From the NCBI GenBank assembly GCA_047967505.1, contig CM106538.1: DNA of 64,000 nt, one strand, 5' to 3'. Under the pieces are notes generated by a model. That model was not told the origin of the DNA, did no database searches, and saw only the letters and a list, made by a program, of their open reading frames with translations. The number at the start of each line of letters is the position of its first letter. The first letter of the stretch is position 1. Position numbers and translations under genes: made by a program. Below are positions 9,319-22,000 of this stretch, one piece after another. This stretch comes from Dipteris shenzhenensis. Its lineage: Eukaryota > Polypodiophyta > Polypodiopsida > Gleicheniales.

Positions 9319-11929
9319 TGATAAAACATGTGTGCCTCAGGATCTATGGAGCGCTCTCAGGTGGATGAAACCTGTGTGGAAACATAATGAAGAGAGTGCT
9401 CATGACATGTACCTCAAGTCAATTAGGTTCCAAGATAGATTAGCTTGGACTCATAAAGAGAATCTTGAGATAGTGCAAAGTGCTTGATTGATATTACTTC
9501 AAATGAACCTCCCTTTTATAGGTGAGGGTACTTACATCCATTTGCTTGCTCACATGTGGGATATGTATGTCCTCCATGCCATGTGGCAGCTTGCCCTTTG
9601 CTCATACCTTTGCACTACAAGTGCTCATGGCACCACAACTCTCAACACCTCCCCTTGGTGCCATGATCCTTTGGCTACTGCAAGGTGGTCAGATGTGAGT
9701 TACAAGATCAAATCCTCCCCTAGGTGCTTTCATAGCTACTCTCAGGTGGTCAGGCTTGATTTACAAAATATAGGCAAGGTTGACAAGGTTTTTGTTTCTC
9801 AATACATGTTGTTTCTGTCATACTGCTCATAGCTTGATGACGATGCTGTGTAGTTGACCTGCTGGTTCTTCAATCTGCAATCTTCTTTCTTGTGTAGCTT
9901 CATGCATGATGCTTTGTTCTTCCATGTGCCTTGATGCTTTATGTGTGGATGCCATGCTTCGTGCTATGGTCATGCCATGCACTTGTGCTTTTGGCATGCT
10001 TTTTGCATTCATGTGTTGCTTTTCCATCTGTTGCAAAGGTCTTACCAATTGATTTCTTTCAATATTGGCAGTGTCTAATTGCATACAATGATTCTGATTT
10101 TATAGGCACGTAGAGCTCGAAAAGACGATCACTTTTCCTTTTTGGAGCATGTGCAAATTCTTCCTGGATTGTAAGTTACGCCTTGTTGAAGGTTTTGTGA
10201 AGAAGAGGGCCATTGATGATGTGGCACAGGGATTCACATGTTGAATTCCATACTGTGCTTAACAAGAGGCTGTGTGCTTAAAAGGCACTGCTGACTGTGC
10301 ATGCTGATGTGGTAATCTTTTGACCCCAACTAGGTGAACCCAAGGTTACATTAACTTTACCATGGTCCAACTGAACCTAACCATAAACTTTAACCAAAGT
10401 CTTTGAACTCAAGGTTAGCTAAACTCAACCATTGTGTTAACCAAGGTTAGAATCTATCTTCCACATGGCAAGAAACTGACCAAGGCTATGAACCATGGGT
10501 TAACATCACCTAACCTTGGTTAGAGCCTATTTGCCACGTGGCCTAATGCTAGAACTTTAGGAGAAAGAAATGCAAGCTTTGCTTCTCTGCAGACGATGGC
10601 GTGGATGAATTTCGATGACGGAGTTGAAGCGCGGAGTCGTCGGGGCTGGCTGCTAGCTATCGCGGTTGCTCTTGGAGCTATGTGCATGCGCTAGAGAGCC
10701 GTTGGCACATCTTGGAGCTGTGTGGGCTGTGTTGAGCATTGCAGGAGCCGCTGCAACACAGCTGTGCTTAGAGTCAGCCGCTTCTAAGGCTACTGTCGTT
10801 TGTTGACGTCCGTGGCACTCAGTGTAGAGCTGGCGAGAGGCTGTGGTATTTAGCAGGAGACATTAAGCATGAAGGAGCTTCGAGGAGCAGGACCGCTTGG
10901 AGCGTATGGAGGAGTCGCTTCTGTCTTGTGTAGATATGGAGCGGTTGGTAGCCTGTAGTACGAAGGCGTTGGATCAAAGACGTCTTATCTTTTGCTACAA
11001 AGGGGCTCGGCCGTGAGTATTGTTGCTGGAACCCGTGTTTGCTCAAGAGCACTGCTTGTTGAAGAGTGTGTAGGAGCTTGTTGCAGAGCCGGTTCTTCCC
11101 TTTGGATGTGGCTTTGGAGACACCGGCTAGCTCGTGTCGTCTTGTTGGTGGACGTTTCTGCAATCACGTGGGCTAGGAGGTCATTTGAAGGCTTGGTGAA
11201 GCCGATTGGAGTTTGTTCCCTTGGATAGGCTGCACTTCAGAGGTGGTTGCCTCTCGTTGGTGAGGCTTTGTCTATGCAGGGCTAGCTTGAGTTGTAGAGT
11301 CCATATCTTTCTCTCAGACTGAATACCTCTCTCTTAGAAGAGGATATGAGAGCAAAATCTCTCTCTCAATGAAAAGCACACAAAGAACTTTCTCTTTCTC
11401 TCTCACAGAAGATTATGAAGGAATTGCTCTCTTTCAGAATGGGAAGACGGAAGTCTCATAAGAATTCTCCTTCTAAAACTAAAACTAACCTAGGAGAACT
11501 CATGAGCTCCTAAGACATGCCTACAACTAATCTAGGAATGGAAGCAATCCTAGTGAACTACTAATGAGCTAAACTAGGAGAGCTAAACCTATGCTCTGAT
11601 ACTATGACAAAACATGTGTGCCTCAGGATCTATGGAGCGCTCTAAGGTGGATGAAACCTGTGTGGAAACATAATGAAGAGAGTGCTCATGACATGTACCT
11701 CAAGTCAATTAGGTTCCAAGATAGATTAGCTTGGACTCATAAAGAGAATCTTGAGATAGTGCAAAGTGCTTGATTGATATTACTTCAAATGAACCTCCCT
11801 TTTATAGGTGAGGGTACTTACATCCATTTGCTTGCTCAAATGTGGGATATGTCCTCCATGCCATGTGGCAGCTTACCCTTTGCTCATACCTTTGCACTAC
11901 AAGTGCTCATGGCACCACAACTCTCAACA
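9319..11929 (-). mobile_element. Non-autonomous LTR retrotransposon, 2.6 kb, with 5-bp target duplication
   Basis: Terminal direct repeats at 9319-9647 (329 bp) and 11605-11929 (325 bp) are nearly identical and begin and end with TG/CA. The target duplication TGATA flanks both sides (9314-9318 and 11930-11934). On the minus strand the 5' LTR (11929-11605) is followed directly by a primer-binding site TAGTATCAGAGC, one base from the initiator tRNA-Met complement. The 3' LTR is preceded by a purine tract (AAGGGGAGG). The 1.96-kb interior shows no gag, protease, integrase or reverse transcriptase frame, so movement would need enzymes in trans. The interior holds AACC(A/T)TGGTT-type inverted motifs around 10324-10540. 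Confidence 0.88.
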
Positions 11930-12090
11930 TGATATTTCCATTTAGAGAGTCAAACTTGACATCCATCTATAGGAATGACTGCCCTTCTTGCACTACTAAG
12001 GCCAAGATAGCACAGATTATGGCTAACCTAGCTGAGGTGGCACTTTTTCCACGAGCTGTGACTTGTCCAATGAGCCATTGGATTTGAAGT
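11930..12090 (-). pseudogene. Copia RT fragment, copy A right part
   Basis: This continues the segmental duplication across the LTR element. It matches 16846-17034 with one internal deletion of about 39 bases. On the minus strand it carries a degraded copia RT segment equivalent to the 'MDVKSAFLNGDLKEE' region of the 33-kb element. It ends abruptly at the truncated LTR at 12091. Confidence 0.7.
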
Positions 12091-14837
12091 TTCCTAAATC
12101 ATTGGCACCTCCTTAAGAGGGCGCCTTCTATTGCATCATCACCTATGTCATGGTCTTAGATAGCACTAAGTGTGCTTCACTACACACACACACACACAAA
12201 CATGTGACTGCTAGATGCACACATGCACCTTAGAGCAAGCCCTTCATCAAAAATATCCTAACATACCCCCCCTCAAGGGTTTTCCTCATGCTATGTCAAG
12301 GATACATCTAGTCACATAGTTGCACAACATGCCATCTCATGGTGGTTAAGGATAAATCCATGGCTAGGATCTCATGCTAGCAAGGGTGCCCAAGGGTCAA
12401 GGTTTACAAAAAATGGTATAGACACCCCCCAAATGGTTATCTCCCTTGCATGTACAGGGATTAATCCTAGGCCTTTGTGTGGACCTAGTTTCTCATGTGT
12501 GCAAGAGGTACCATGGAGGAAAAGATATATCACATGGCCTACATCATATGGTGACTAGAGATGATTTAAAAAGACTATAAGGACTAAAACACATAACCAT
12601 AACATTATTTTTGGAGTACTACTCCAGGCAGAGAAACTCAAAATTGACTACATGACCAAGTGATGGCAAAAGTTCAAAGATGTTGGAATTTCGAAGGTCC
12701 AATCTTTATCTTCCTCTACCACAAAATTTGTTTCTTCATTTGTTGATGCTACCACAAAATTTGCTTCTTCATTTTCTGATGGAGTTCTTGCTTCAACCAT
12801 ATTTGCTTTGTCTTTCTTCTTCTCATTACAAAACTTTTAAGAGTGATTGTTTTTGCCACAGTAAGTGCATGGATTGATCATATAGCAATATTTTTCAAGA
12901 TGATTGGTCTTTCCACAATGCTTTCATGCTTTGTACTTTTGGTTTGATGAGAACTTCACTATAAGTGCTTGAGTTTGATCTTCTACCTTCCTTGAAGTCT
13001 TCTTTCTCTCTTCTTCTTGTTTAGTACTGATGATGCTCTCTAGCGTTGGTTGGGGAAGATTCTTCAAAGTAGTCACAACATAGTCAAAATCTTGGGGCAT
13101 ACTCTTCAAGATCATAGCCATTGCATCATCTTTAGTGACTAGAGAGTTGACTGAGGCCCAATCGTGTCATAGGACTCCTCATAGCATTGACATGAGCAGC
13201 AACAAAGTCTCCATACATCTTGAGTTCAAAGAACTTAATATTCAAAGTCAATTTAGAGTTATAAGAGGTAGCACCAAATAGCACATCTAACTTATGCAAA
13301 GCCTCATAAGGAGATTCCAAATCGGAAATATGCTGCACATAATTGCATAGGCTCTCTCTAGCCTTTTAGCATTTACTGGTGTTGTTGAAGTAGAGTCACT
13401 TACCTTCTCCTTTCCACTGGTAGTGGTGGATTCACCCTCTTGTGATGATTGATTCCCTGGCTTGACTAAATCCCACAAATTCTAAGTCATAAGCACAAAT
13501 TTAATTTTCATTTGCCAAGTATGGAAGCCTTGGCCATTGAATTTGTCTAGTTTAAAGGTAGCCATGAGAGGGTCTTACCTTTATGATTAGGCAGTGTCTG
13601 CTCTCTTACAAATGGCTATAAATCTCAACCATACAAGTGCATATTTCAAGCAATGAAATCATAGCATCTAGTCTTTTAGCATTAGAATAATAACATGGCT
13701 TTTGCTTCACAAGCTTTGTCGCTTTTCTATTGGCATATCTAGGTGCTTCTTTCTTCTTCTTTTCTTTTGCTTTCACATATGAAGCATTAGAAGAGAAACA
13801 AGAGCTAGGAATTTCGAATAAACATAACTAACTAAAAGTTTACAGATGATAAATCATCCTCAACACTCTTTCAAGCTTGCATCAAGCATCCAATCACCAA
13901 AACTATAGGTAAAAATAGAGAAAAGTGGAGACCTCGATTAAAACACCCTAAAGTAAATTTGAGGTGGATTTTGAAGCCAACATGAAGCTTGTATACCAGC
14001 CCAAAGCCAACAGAAAAAGCACAGGCACAAAATGGTACAATCTCACCTAGGAGAGCTTAAGCAAGCCCGACTAGTTTTTCGATGATTTCTCCTCATCCAC
14101 TAGAGCATTGGTGCTTAAAATTCATCAACATATTCCTCAAAGGTTGCCCAATAGTAGCAAGGAGGGCTGGGTAAATTTTTTCTCCAATAGGGAGAATTTG
14201 ACATGAGGTCGCTGGGCAGAGTAAGTGTCGGCATGGGTAGCAGAGAGGATATTTCTCTAATTCCTCTGAGCTAGAGGTGCGTCCTATCAAGGGGAAACTA
14301 TAGCTGAAAGGGATCATGAAATGTGCAGAAATAAGGGAGAATAGGCTTAAGCAAAAATCGAGGCAAAAGAGGGAAGAAATCTAAAGAAGGGGAGAGACGG
14401 GAAGAAGATGATGATGTGGCAACTAGAGGGCTAAAGGTTTTTCTAGAACCAATAGAGCTCTGATACCGCATGTTGGGAAGTGGTGGGAGAGAAGAGATGC
14501 ATCATGACAAGATTTGAGAACGCAAGAAGAATCCAAAAGTGTGTTCTATTGATTGTGAGAGAGAAGCCTCTCATTTATAGAGTGGGAGAGAGGGTGACCT
14601 AGATCATAGGCACCTCTCCTTTATCAAAGGAAATTAGTCCTACATCATAGGGACTTCCTAAATCATTGGCACCTCCTTAACAACGCACTTCTACTACATC
14701 ATCACTTGTGTCATGGTCCTAGAGAGCAGTAAGTGTGCTTCACTACACACACACACACACACACACAAATCAAACATGTGACTTCTAGATGCACACATGC
14801 ACCTTAGAGCAAGCCCTTGATCACAAATATCCCAACA
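12091..14837 (-). mobile_element. Truncated LTR retrotransposon with gag remnants only
   Basis: The right LTR (14471-14837, 367 bp) begins tgttggg and ends cccaaca, so its termini are inverted repeats. The left LTR survives only as its distal 173 bp (12091-12263). On the minus strand the 5' LTR is followed by a tRNA-Met-type primer site (ggtatcagagc, complement of about 14458-14468), and the left LTR is preceded by a purine tract (gaggggggg). The 2.2-kb interior holds gag pieces but no pol. Both LTRs contain a (CA)n run. It is a deleted copia-class element. Confidence 0.8.
12838..13478 (-). pseudogene. Copia-type gag fragments (UBN2-like) with zinc knuckles
   Basis: Minus-strand pieces include LGATSYNSKLTLNIKFFELK-like sequence (about 13270-13200) and MAMILKSMPQDFDYVVTTLK (13121 on), both typical of the copia gag capsid-like domain. 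Past an internal stop, about 12921-12838 reads as two CCHC-like knuckles (HCGKTNHLEKYC and CTYCGKNNHS); the first cysteine of knuckle one falls after a stop. Frame breaks separate the blocks, so no functional protein is made. This is the only coding content of the 12091-14837 element. Confidence 0.7.
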
Positions 14838-14920
14838 GAGAGTGCTAAAAATGCATAAGGTGTGAATAACATAACCCTAAGGGGTTCCATGTATATAACA
14901 CAATTTCTCTTTATTTTATC

Positions 14921-15240
14921 AAAGGCCAAATGGTTGACTTTGGTCTTCATTGTTGTATGCAGAACTTTTGAATAAGAGCTCTCTCTTTCTTCTCTTGTTT
15001 CTTTTGATGTTCCCTTGTGTTTGCCACTCCACCCCCCTTCATTATCCTCTCCTTTTCCCTCCTCCCCTTTTTTCCTCCATCTCCCCTTCCCCTTTCCTTT
15101 CGCGTGGAAACACATTGCAACAATTCGGGAGTCTCAAGATGGCACTTGAGGTTCATGCTTACATTGCTCGCATAAGGAGTAGTAGGAGGAGAGGTTCCCT
15201 CGGCATTCCTTCAAGATCCCCATGACATATGAGTCACCAC
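14921..15240 (+). repeat. LTR-like repeat, left copy (partner 30730-31060)
   Basis: This 320-bp block shares long stretches with 30730-31060: 'aaaggccaaatggttgactttgg', the pyrimidine-rich centre, 'caagatggcacttgagg/caagagtgacacttgagg', and the end 'gagtcaccac'. About 10 bases later comes attttttgtgccatttccgg (15251-15270). This resembles the leader motif that follows the 5' LTR in many plant Gypsy elements (TTTGGCGCCGTTGCCGGGGA type). I therefore read it as the 5' LTR of an ancient Gypsy-like element. Confidence 0.55.
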
Positions 15241-16577
15241 CGGACTACACATTTTTTGTGCCATTTCCGGGGAGTTCAAGATATCCTTTTGTAAGAAACA
15301 AGCTTTCTCTCGTTATCCACCCATTGCTCAATGTTCCTAGCTTAACTAGGAGCATTGATTGTGGAGAATAGGTGAAGTGTGAGTAGAAAAGTGAGAGAGT
15401 TGAGTGTGGAAAAGAAGCACCTATCTTTTTTTGTATTTCTAGCATTTGAGTGATTGAAGCGTGCTTTTTGCTATTTTTTGGTGTTGAAGCATTGGAATGG
15501 GTAGTACAGATGATTGCTAAAGTGTGTGTGTGTGTGTAGCCACATCTCACACAAAACACTAAGAAATGAAGCCACAAGCAAATTTAAAGTGGTTTGAAGT
15601 GTGTTGATAGTCACTTTGGGAAAGCAATTTATTTTACACTTTCAAGTTGTTGTTTTTTATTATTTTTTGCTTTGTGTAGGTAGAATAGGTAGAGTAGCAT
15701 CCTGTATAACCTTCAAACCCTACACAAAACTTAAAAATTTGATGAAATCACCAAAAAATAATCAGTAACAAAGCGTGCCTATGTGTTGTTGTGTTAAGCT
15801 TAACATAGCGAGTCTTGAAGTCATTGCGTTGATAACACAATGCCCTGTTGCTTTAATTGTTGTTAGGAATATACCACTGACACCTCACCCACCTCAGCCA
15901 CTCTCTTCCAATGGCATTAAATAATCTGACAAGCGTCACATCCCAAGTCAACTCGCAGCTTTAGGGTTAATGCAATGATCATCAAGTCGTTGCTATGCTA
16001 TATCTGACCCACTACTTTAAGGTTCTCATCATGTTAAGAGTCGTTGATGCTATATTGACATCGCTACTTCAAGGAAAATATTGTGACTTTTTAGTCACTC
16101 TGCTATAAAGAGTCATTGCATTAAGGAGTCTCATTGCTTTATATTGTTAATGCAATACAGTGACCTACAAGTCGCTGCTTTAAGGTTAGTGCAACGACTC
16201 ACTACTTTAAGGCCAAAATTGCAAACTGATTGAAATTGATTATAACCAATGTGGGTGACCAACACGTACACCTGACGTCTGGTAGAGTGCTAGGATTTGA
16301 ACCAGAGCTAGAGCACATTACCTTTAATAATATTCTACCTGTCCCAACAACCACCTCAGTGTCAACTTCTTTTGTGATCTTGACCTCAAGTTCATACTCA
16401 GTGCACTATCTAGCCCACATGGACACCTCAAGCTCAGAGGGAACAATGAGCTTTGATGCAAAAGCGATGAAAACTCAAATACTGGGACCTCCATGGCAAC
16501 TAGCTCCAGTTAGTCATACCTCAATCTCCCACATGATCAACCACAGTATCACGACTTAGGGAATCATTTTCCAACTT
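15241..16577. other. Degenerate leader / internal region, no gene
   Basis: It follows the LTR-like repeat. From about 15960 to 16215 it repeats short phrases such as 'gtcgctgctttaagg', 'gtcgttgc' and 'taatgcaa' without a fixed period. There is a short (TG)n run at about 15522-15536. A 109-codon frame at 16230-16559 has no feature I recognise. Confidence 0.4.
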
Positions 16578-17304
16578 TATGCATTAAATAAATTAAGCTA
16601 TGGAGAAACTTTAGCTTAATAAATAAATTAAACCATAGAGAAACATAGCTTAATTAGCATAAATAAATTAAGCCATGGATAAACATAGCTTAATTAAGCC
16701 TCCATGCATCAAAACTAATTAATTAATGGGTTGGAATGGGAGAGAGTGAATAGGAGAGACTAAAGCACCTTCTTCAGCCTACAAGCTTGACCTTTTCAAG
16801 TGAGGATTTCAAAACTTGGTGGCTATCCCACATGGACCTCTGCCTTGATATTTCCATTTAGAGAGTCAAACTTGACATCCATCTATAGGAATGATCGCCC
16901 TTCTTGCACTGATAAGGCCAAGATAGCACAGATTATGGCTAACCTAGCTAAGGTGACAAAGTTAGGCTGATAGTTCCATTGAATACTTTTTCCACGAGCT
17001 GCGACTTGTCCAATGAGCCATTGGATTTGAAGTTGGCTATATAAACCCACTTCATGCTAATGACCTTGCATTTCTATGGGCAATCTAGAAGGTACCAGGT
17101 ATTGTTCTTGATGCTGGAACCATACTCTGATTGCATAGCTTCCATCCAATTTGGGTCACACCTTATGGGCACATCCACCTGCATTACTTCAGTCATCATT
17201 GCATAGTTGACAAAGTGAGCTTGGACCCTTCGTTGCTCCTCTACTCTCTTTGAACGGTGATAGTCAAATGCTGCAAGGTTCTTGCCATCCAAAAGCTGCT
17301 TCAC
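16578..17304 (-). pseudogene. Segmental duplication copy B with copia RT N-terminal fragment
   Basis: 16578-16850 duplicates 9046-9318, and 16846-17034 duplicates 11930-12090, here without an inserted element. From 17304 downwards the minus strand reads KQLLDGKNLAAF, HRSKRVEEQRR, NYAMMTEVMQ and MEAMQSEYGSSIKNNTWYLL. These are counterparts of the 33-kb element's spacer and reverse transcriptase start (MEAMQSKYGSIMKNNTWDLV). After a stop the sequence degrades into an RT block near 16890. It is a dead fragment of that copia family. Confidence 0.8.
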
Positions 17305-18659
17305 CCACTTACTTAATGGTTGTCTTCATGGTTCTTCCAGCTTGTCCTCTTTGTCTTCATCTTCTTTGTCTTCTATTGGCCTCCCATTCGGTTGTGTTTG
17401 TTGGGGATGGGATCAAACTGTTGATGGAAGAGTCAGTGAAATCTTCACCAACAACAGCTGATTGAAGGATAACAGGTATAGCTCCCTGATCTAAGATAGT
17501 TGGTAAGCCAAGGAACTGAAGCATGCCCTACGTTTTGAACTAGTTTTCATGCCAGGTCTTGCTTGCTAGTGCACCATTGGCAATTGCACATTGAGCATAA
17601 AGCAGATTTTAGTTTTGTTTTAGAAAAAGCTGAAAGTTATTTGCATCATGCTTTCATGAATGGTCAAAGATTTCAAGCTCTCTAGGGAGAAATCAAGGCT
17701 ACCTCTCTTTGATCTTAACCTTTTAATCTTTGGTGCTGTTGAGTATGGAATTGGTGTCTCGCCGCTCATATAATAGTATTTTGTAATATTGTGTGATCAT
17801 CATTATGAGCTAAGAAGCCTTTAATTGTACGATATGTGCAGGATTTTTCAAACGATGGAAAGGTTAAAATCTTCATGTGTCACAATTTTTGGCAAACAAG
17901 GAGGCAAGAACATGGCGGCCCATTTGTGAGTTCGTTTCCTCGTCGTCCACTTTGTAGCTCCCATCAATCCAATAGCCAATAAGCAAAGTCAACTTGCCAA
18001 CCATTGATAGTCCATGTAAGTATGACATTGCAATATTCTTTATTTTTTCTCAACACGTCCAACACTGGATGTGCTCTTTTATATGCTACACCTCCAACAC
18101 TGGTGGTGATCTTTTTCAAAATGGGGGAAAGGCACGTTCCCCTATGATTATAAATTCATGGAGAGAGTTGTGCCGACTCTCCGGCATACATTATGTTTAG
18201 ATTTTCTTCTTTTTTGTCCCTTTCCCCTCTCTTCCCATCCTTGTGCACATATTCTAAGGAGCACATTCTTCTCATCCAAACACTTGAGGCCTCCAATCGG
18301 TAAGGCTACTCTGTGAACACCACAGAGGTTATAACCCTTTTCCTCTTGAACTTGAGTGTGGCTAGTTGAAGGTTAGTTTATAATTAGTTAAAAGGTTAGG
18401 GCCTACATGGCCAATGACCTTTTATAGTCCATCCTTAGTACCAACTAACTATGGCACTGCACCCACCTCACCAACAACCCCTCCTATACTGCAAATAGTA
18501 CTCCCTTACAAGGCTATGAGGATCCTACTGCAAGATCTAGGAAGGGGCCATGCCATCAACCTTCATAGGAAGGGATACCAGCTCTTCAAGGAGTGACCAC
18601 TCACAACCTTCATAGGAAGGGATACCAACTCTTCAAGGAGTAACCACTCACAATCTTCA
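17305..18659. other. No supportable gene
   Basis: The first 0.2 kb (17305-17460) probably continues the decayed copia spacer. The remainder is T-rich sequence without recognisable coding. A 46-bp phrase 'caaccttcataggaagggatacca' is repeated at about 18558 and 18606. Confidence 0.4.
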
Positions 18660-19053
18660 AGCATATTACTAAATTCCTAGGAGAGGGAGATCCAATGTCT
18701 CATGTGGAGAAGTTTGATGGTATGACTTGGATAATGTCAACATATTCAGGTTGAGCCTCGATGGTAAGGTAGGCTAGTGGTATAGGGCTCTAAGAGCTAA
18801 AGAGAAAGCACTCAAAAATTCATTTATCGTGGGGTTTGGCCCCATCAGTCCTAGGTGGAGTCCCATTAACCAACTATATGAAGTAAAGCAAAAGGAAAAT
18901 GATTCCTTGCAAGAATATATTGCAAGAATCAAACATTTAAACTCCCACTGCAAGCCTCACGAGAGGATGAGCAATGAGCGATTACTGCCACACTTCCCCA
19001 CTAGGCTAAGGGATGCAAAGCTTCATGACCATCTTTTCACCTTGAATTCATGA
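18660..19053 (+). pseudogene. Retrotransposon gag-like fragment (Gypsy type, decayed)
   Basis: Plus-strand pieces read as a Gypsy-type gag. A stretch near 18665-18715 gives ITKFLGEGDPMSHVEKF, the usual 'F.G.GDP..H...F' entry motif. 18829-19053 includes KQKENDSLQEYIARIKHLNS, the usual 'KQ...ESLQEYI.RF..L' helix. Stops separate the two blocks. Orientation and position fit the interior of the proposed 14921-31060 element. I judge this by motif style only. Confidence 0.45.
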
Positions 19054-22000
19054 CACTTGTGCAACAGCAGCAAGAATATCATGCTCTTAGATGACAACAT
19101 GAAAGATAAGGTCCAAGTGAAAAAGTCACAGGTGGCTTCATCTGATGTGTCCCACGCTAGAAAATTGTTAGTGTTGGTGAAGCCAAGGAGGCAACTCCAC
19201 TTGCCAAGGGTGCCAATATAGATGAGGTGGCACTGACAACCTAAGGGGGGATTGACAAGGGAAGGCCCAAGCAATCCTCACCTATTCCCTATAAGAGATA
19301 ATGTGTGGTGTGGTCTCTACATAGGAAACCATCCAACTAATGGGTGCCCCTGCCTTAAGGCTAGGTTGGTGCTCTATTGTGCTCATTGTTCTAGATGGGA
19401 AAACCATGAGACATCTTAGTGTTGATATCCTAACGTTATCCCTTAGACAATGTACGAATAGAGGCATCCCTTGACCTTTCCCACAGCACCAAATCAGTTC
19501 AATCAGGGAGGACAGTTGGCCATTCAATGAGCCCCCTGTTCCAACCAAGGGAAATATAGGGCTCAAAACCTCCCATTTCCTCCACCTATCTTAGGCCCTC
19601 AACCTCCACCACCTTAGATTACCTCGATGAACCAAGTAATCATTGAGGAGCCACCTAATGAATGGGAGGAACCAAATTACACCCACCCCTATAGCAAGTG
19701 ACTCCTCGCAATAGAAGAGTCCCCTATACCAGTCCATCCAGATAAGCCATTACATCATGCAATACTAAAAACACATCCTACTACGAGATGCCAGCTAATC
19801 AACCAATGGCTTGCTTTAAGTGCCAAGGACCTGAAGTACTACCCCTACAAGGATGATCAACCCTTGTCCACAATAACTACCACTAGCACGAACGCTTCAT
19901 TGTGTTTGGTGGGCTACGGGGTGGATCATCTTTACAAGGAGTGTCCAATGTGAAGAACCCCAAGAATGGCCATAGATCCTAAGACCATCATTAAGTTGTT
20001 GGGTATTGAGAGGGGCTAAGTCTCTTCGATGTCCTTAAATGTTATCACTAGGGTTTAGGCCAGAGCTCTAAGCAAGGAGCTCCATAAATAGGCCAAGATA
20101 GATAAAACAGCCGTAGCCCTCCCTACGAATACAAGCCCCATAGGAAAGGATGCCACCAACCAATGGTGCCCACCACATCAATGGTCTAAACCCGTGCCTC
20201 TCCAAGTCAAGAGAAAGCACATCGTTGGCTCCCCAAAGGGACTCCCCAAGCTAATGACCAACATTCAGCGAGAGAACTTTGTCATGCGCTTCACTTCCCC
20301 CCTTACTTCCCATGCCAAATCTAGTGCAAGCAACTAAACAAAGGAAACCTCGAAGAAGGAGATGTGCAATGAAGCTCAAGAAGCAAAGGAGTCACTCAAG
20401 GTGGATCTCTAAATGACTACAAGAAGCCCATGGCTACTATGAAGGTAATTCATATATTTGGATACCCAAGATTTGCCTCATAGCTACGTTGCCCTCCACA
20501 GACCCCCCTAAAGGCACAAGGCAATCTTCAACTTCATCAAGCAGTAGGGTAGCAATAGTCCCACAAGAACCTACCTCTAAAATGGAGGTAGTCCCACAAG
20601 AACCTATTGCTCGCCCATCAAAGAAAAAAAACCTCTCCAACAAAGCCACAGGTGACCCCCTTATACACTCAAATTCTTATGTTGCAAAGGGAAACTTTGT
20701 CAATGGCTATGGTAGTACCACAAGAACTTGCTCCTAAAACGGGGGTAGAGACACAAGAACATGTTGCTTAAGTCTAGCCTCTATTTTTTCTTCTATATCA
20801 ACATCAAGCAGGGTAGTAGCACAAGAACCTACTCCTAAAAACATAGTGCCACAAGAACCTACTGATGGTCCTACTCTATAGGTACCGGCTTCAAAAAGAA
20901 GGCAATCCATTCTATAGTTTCCACTTTAGCAATTCTAACAAGTTGCTGCCAAAATTTTCACAAAAATTGCATAGCGCCCATGTGCTTTCTAGACCACCTT
21001 CCCACCTCACCTAATCTATGTCAGACAACTCCTCCCACTCCATGGGGACATCAAGGATCTTCTCTTTTTCAAAGAAATCATGTTTGTCTTTGAGTAGGAG
21101 ACTTTGAGACAAGAAGCCTCTTCATTCTTCCCACCCTCTAGTTCTCGAACAATCTCTATTCCCCGTCCTTCTAAGATGGAGCAAGCCGACATCCTACCCA
21201 CTACTAAGCTTGAGAAATCCACTCAACATTCAACATCGTGCCCCCAAAAGAAGCGTCGTCCCACCAATGCTAACACCATCGACAAATACATGAAACATGG
21301 CAGGCAAAATCATAAGGTTCTCGCCTCAGTGTAGACTAGCTCCAAAGTGTTCAAGGAGTGGTAATGCACTCACAGTACCGGTGCAGCACCAAAGATTTCA
21401 AATTGTGCTACCATAATGCAACCAGCTACAGGTCCTCCAAGATCCAAATGTGGTCTCCTCATCCAGGCCATCGGCCTTCAGTCTATTACAAACCGCTTCC
21501 CCTGCCACCTCAATCTCAGACAGGTCACAAACTTCCAATGATGCTACTAAGGCGATCGCCTAGATGCATAGTTCAAGTAGCATTCAAACTTCTAGTAGTG
21601 TCCAAGCCATACAAGGTACTGTGCAGAATGGGCCAACATTGCCTGGGCCTAGTTAACTATGATACTAAGATCCACAGGGGTGGAATCCCCATTCATTTGA
21701 TTGAGAACCCAATGATCACCAAGGATACCAGGCCAATTATGCTCCTAGCCCAAGTCTCGTACACAGAGCATCACAAGTTGATCCTCCCTAACTTGTTGGT
21801 GCATCTTTACCAACCCTCGATGAGCAAAGCATTTTTGTACAGAGGTGTTAAATGTTTGTGGCCACTCATAATACATCGAAAACCCTATGTTTTTCATGCC
21901 AATCATCCATCGTTTGTAGGAGGATCCAGTGCCTGTCAATGACCATGGTGACACCTCCAAGTCTTGCTCTCTGATGTTGCCTCCAATTCCCACTAGTCCC

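Noticed and set aside
21358-21942. A 194-codon plus-strand frame
   Set aside because: Long for chance, but without any domain, composition or neighbour that supports a gene; treated as part of the decayed element interior.
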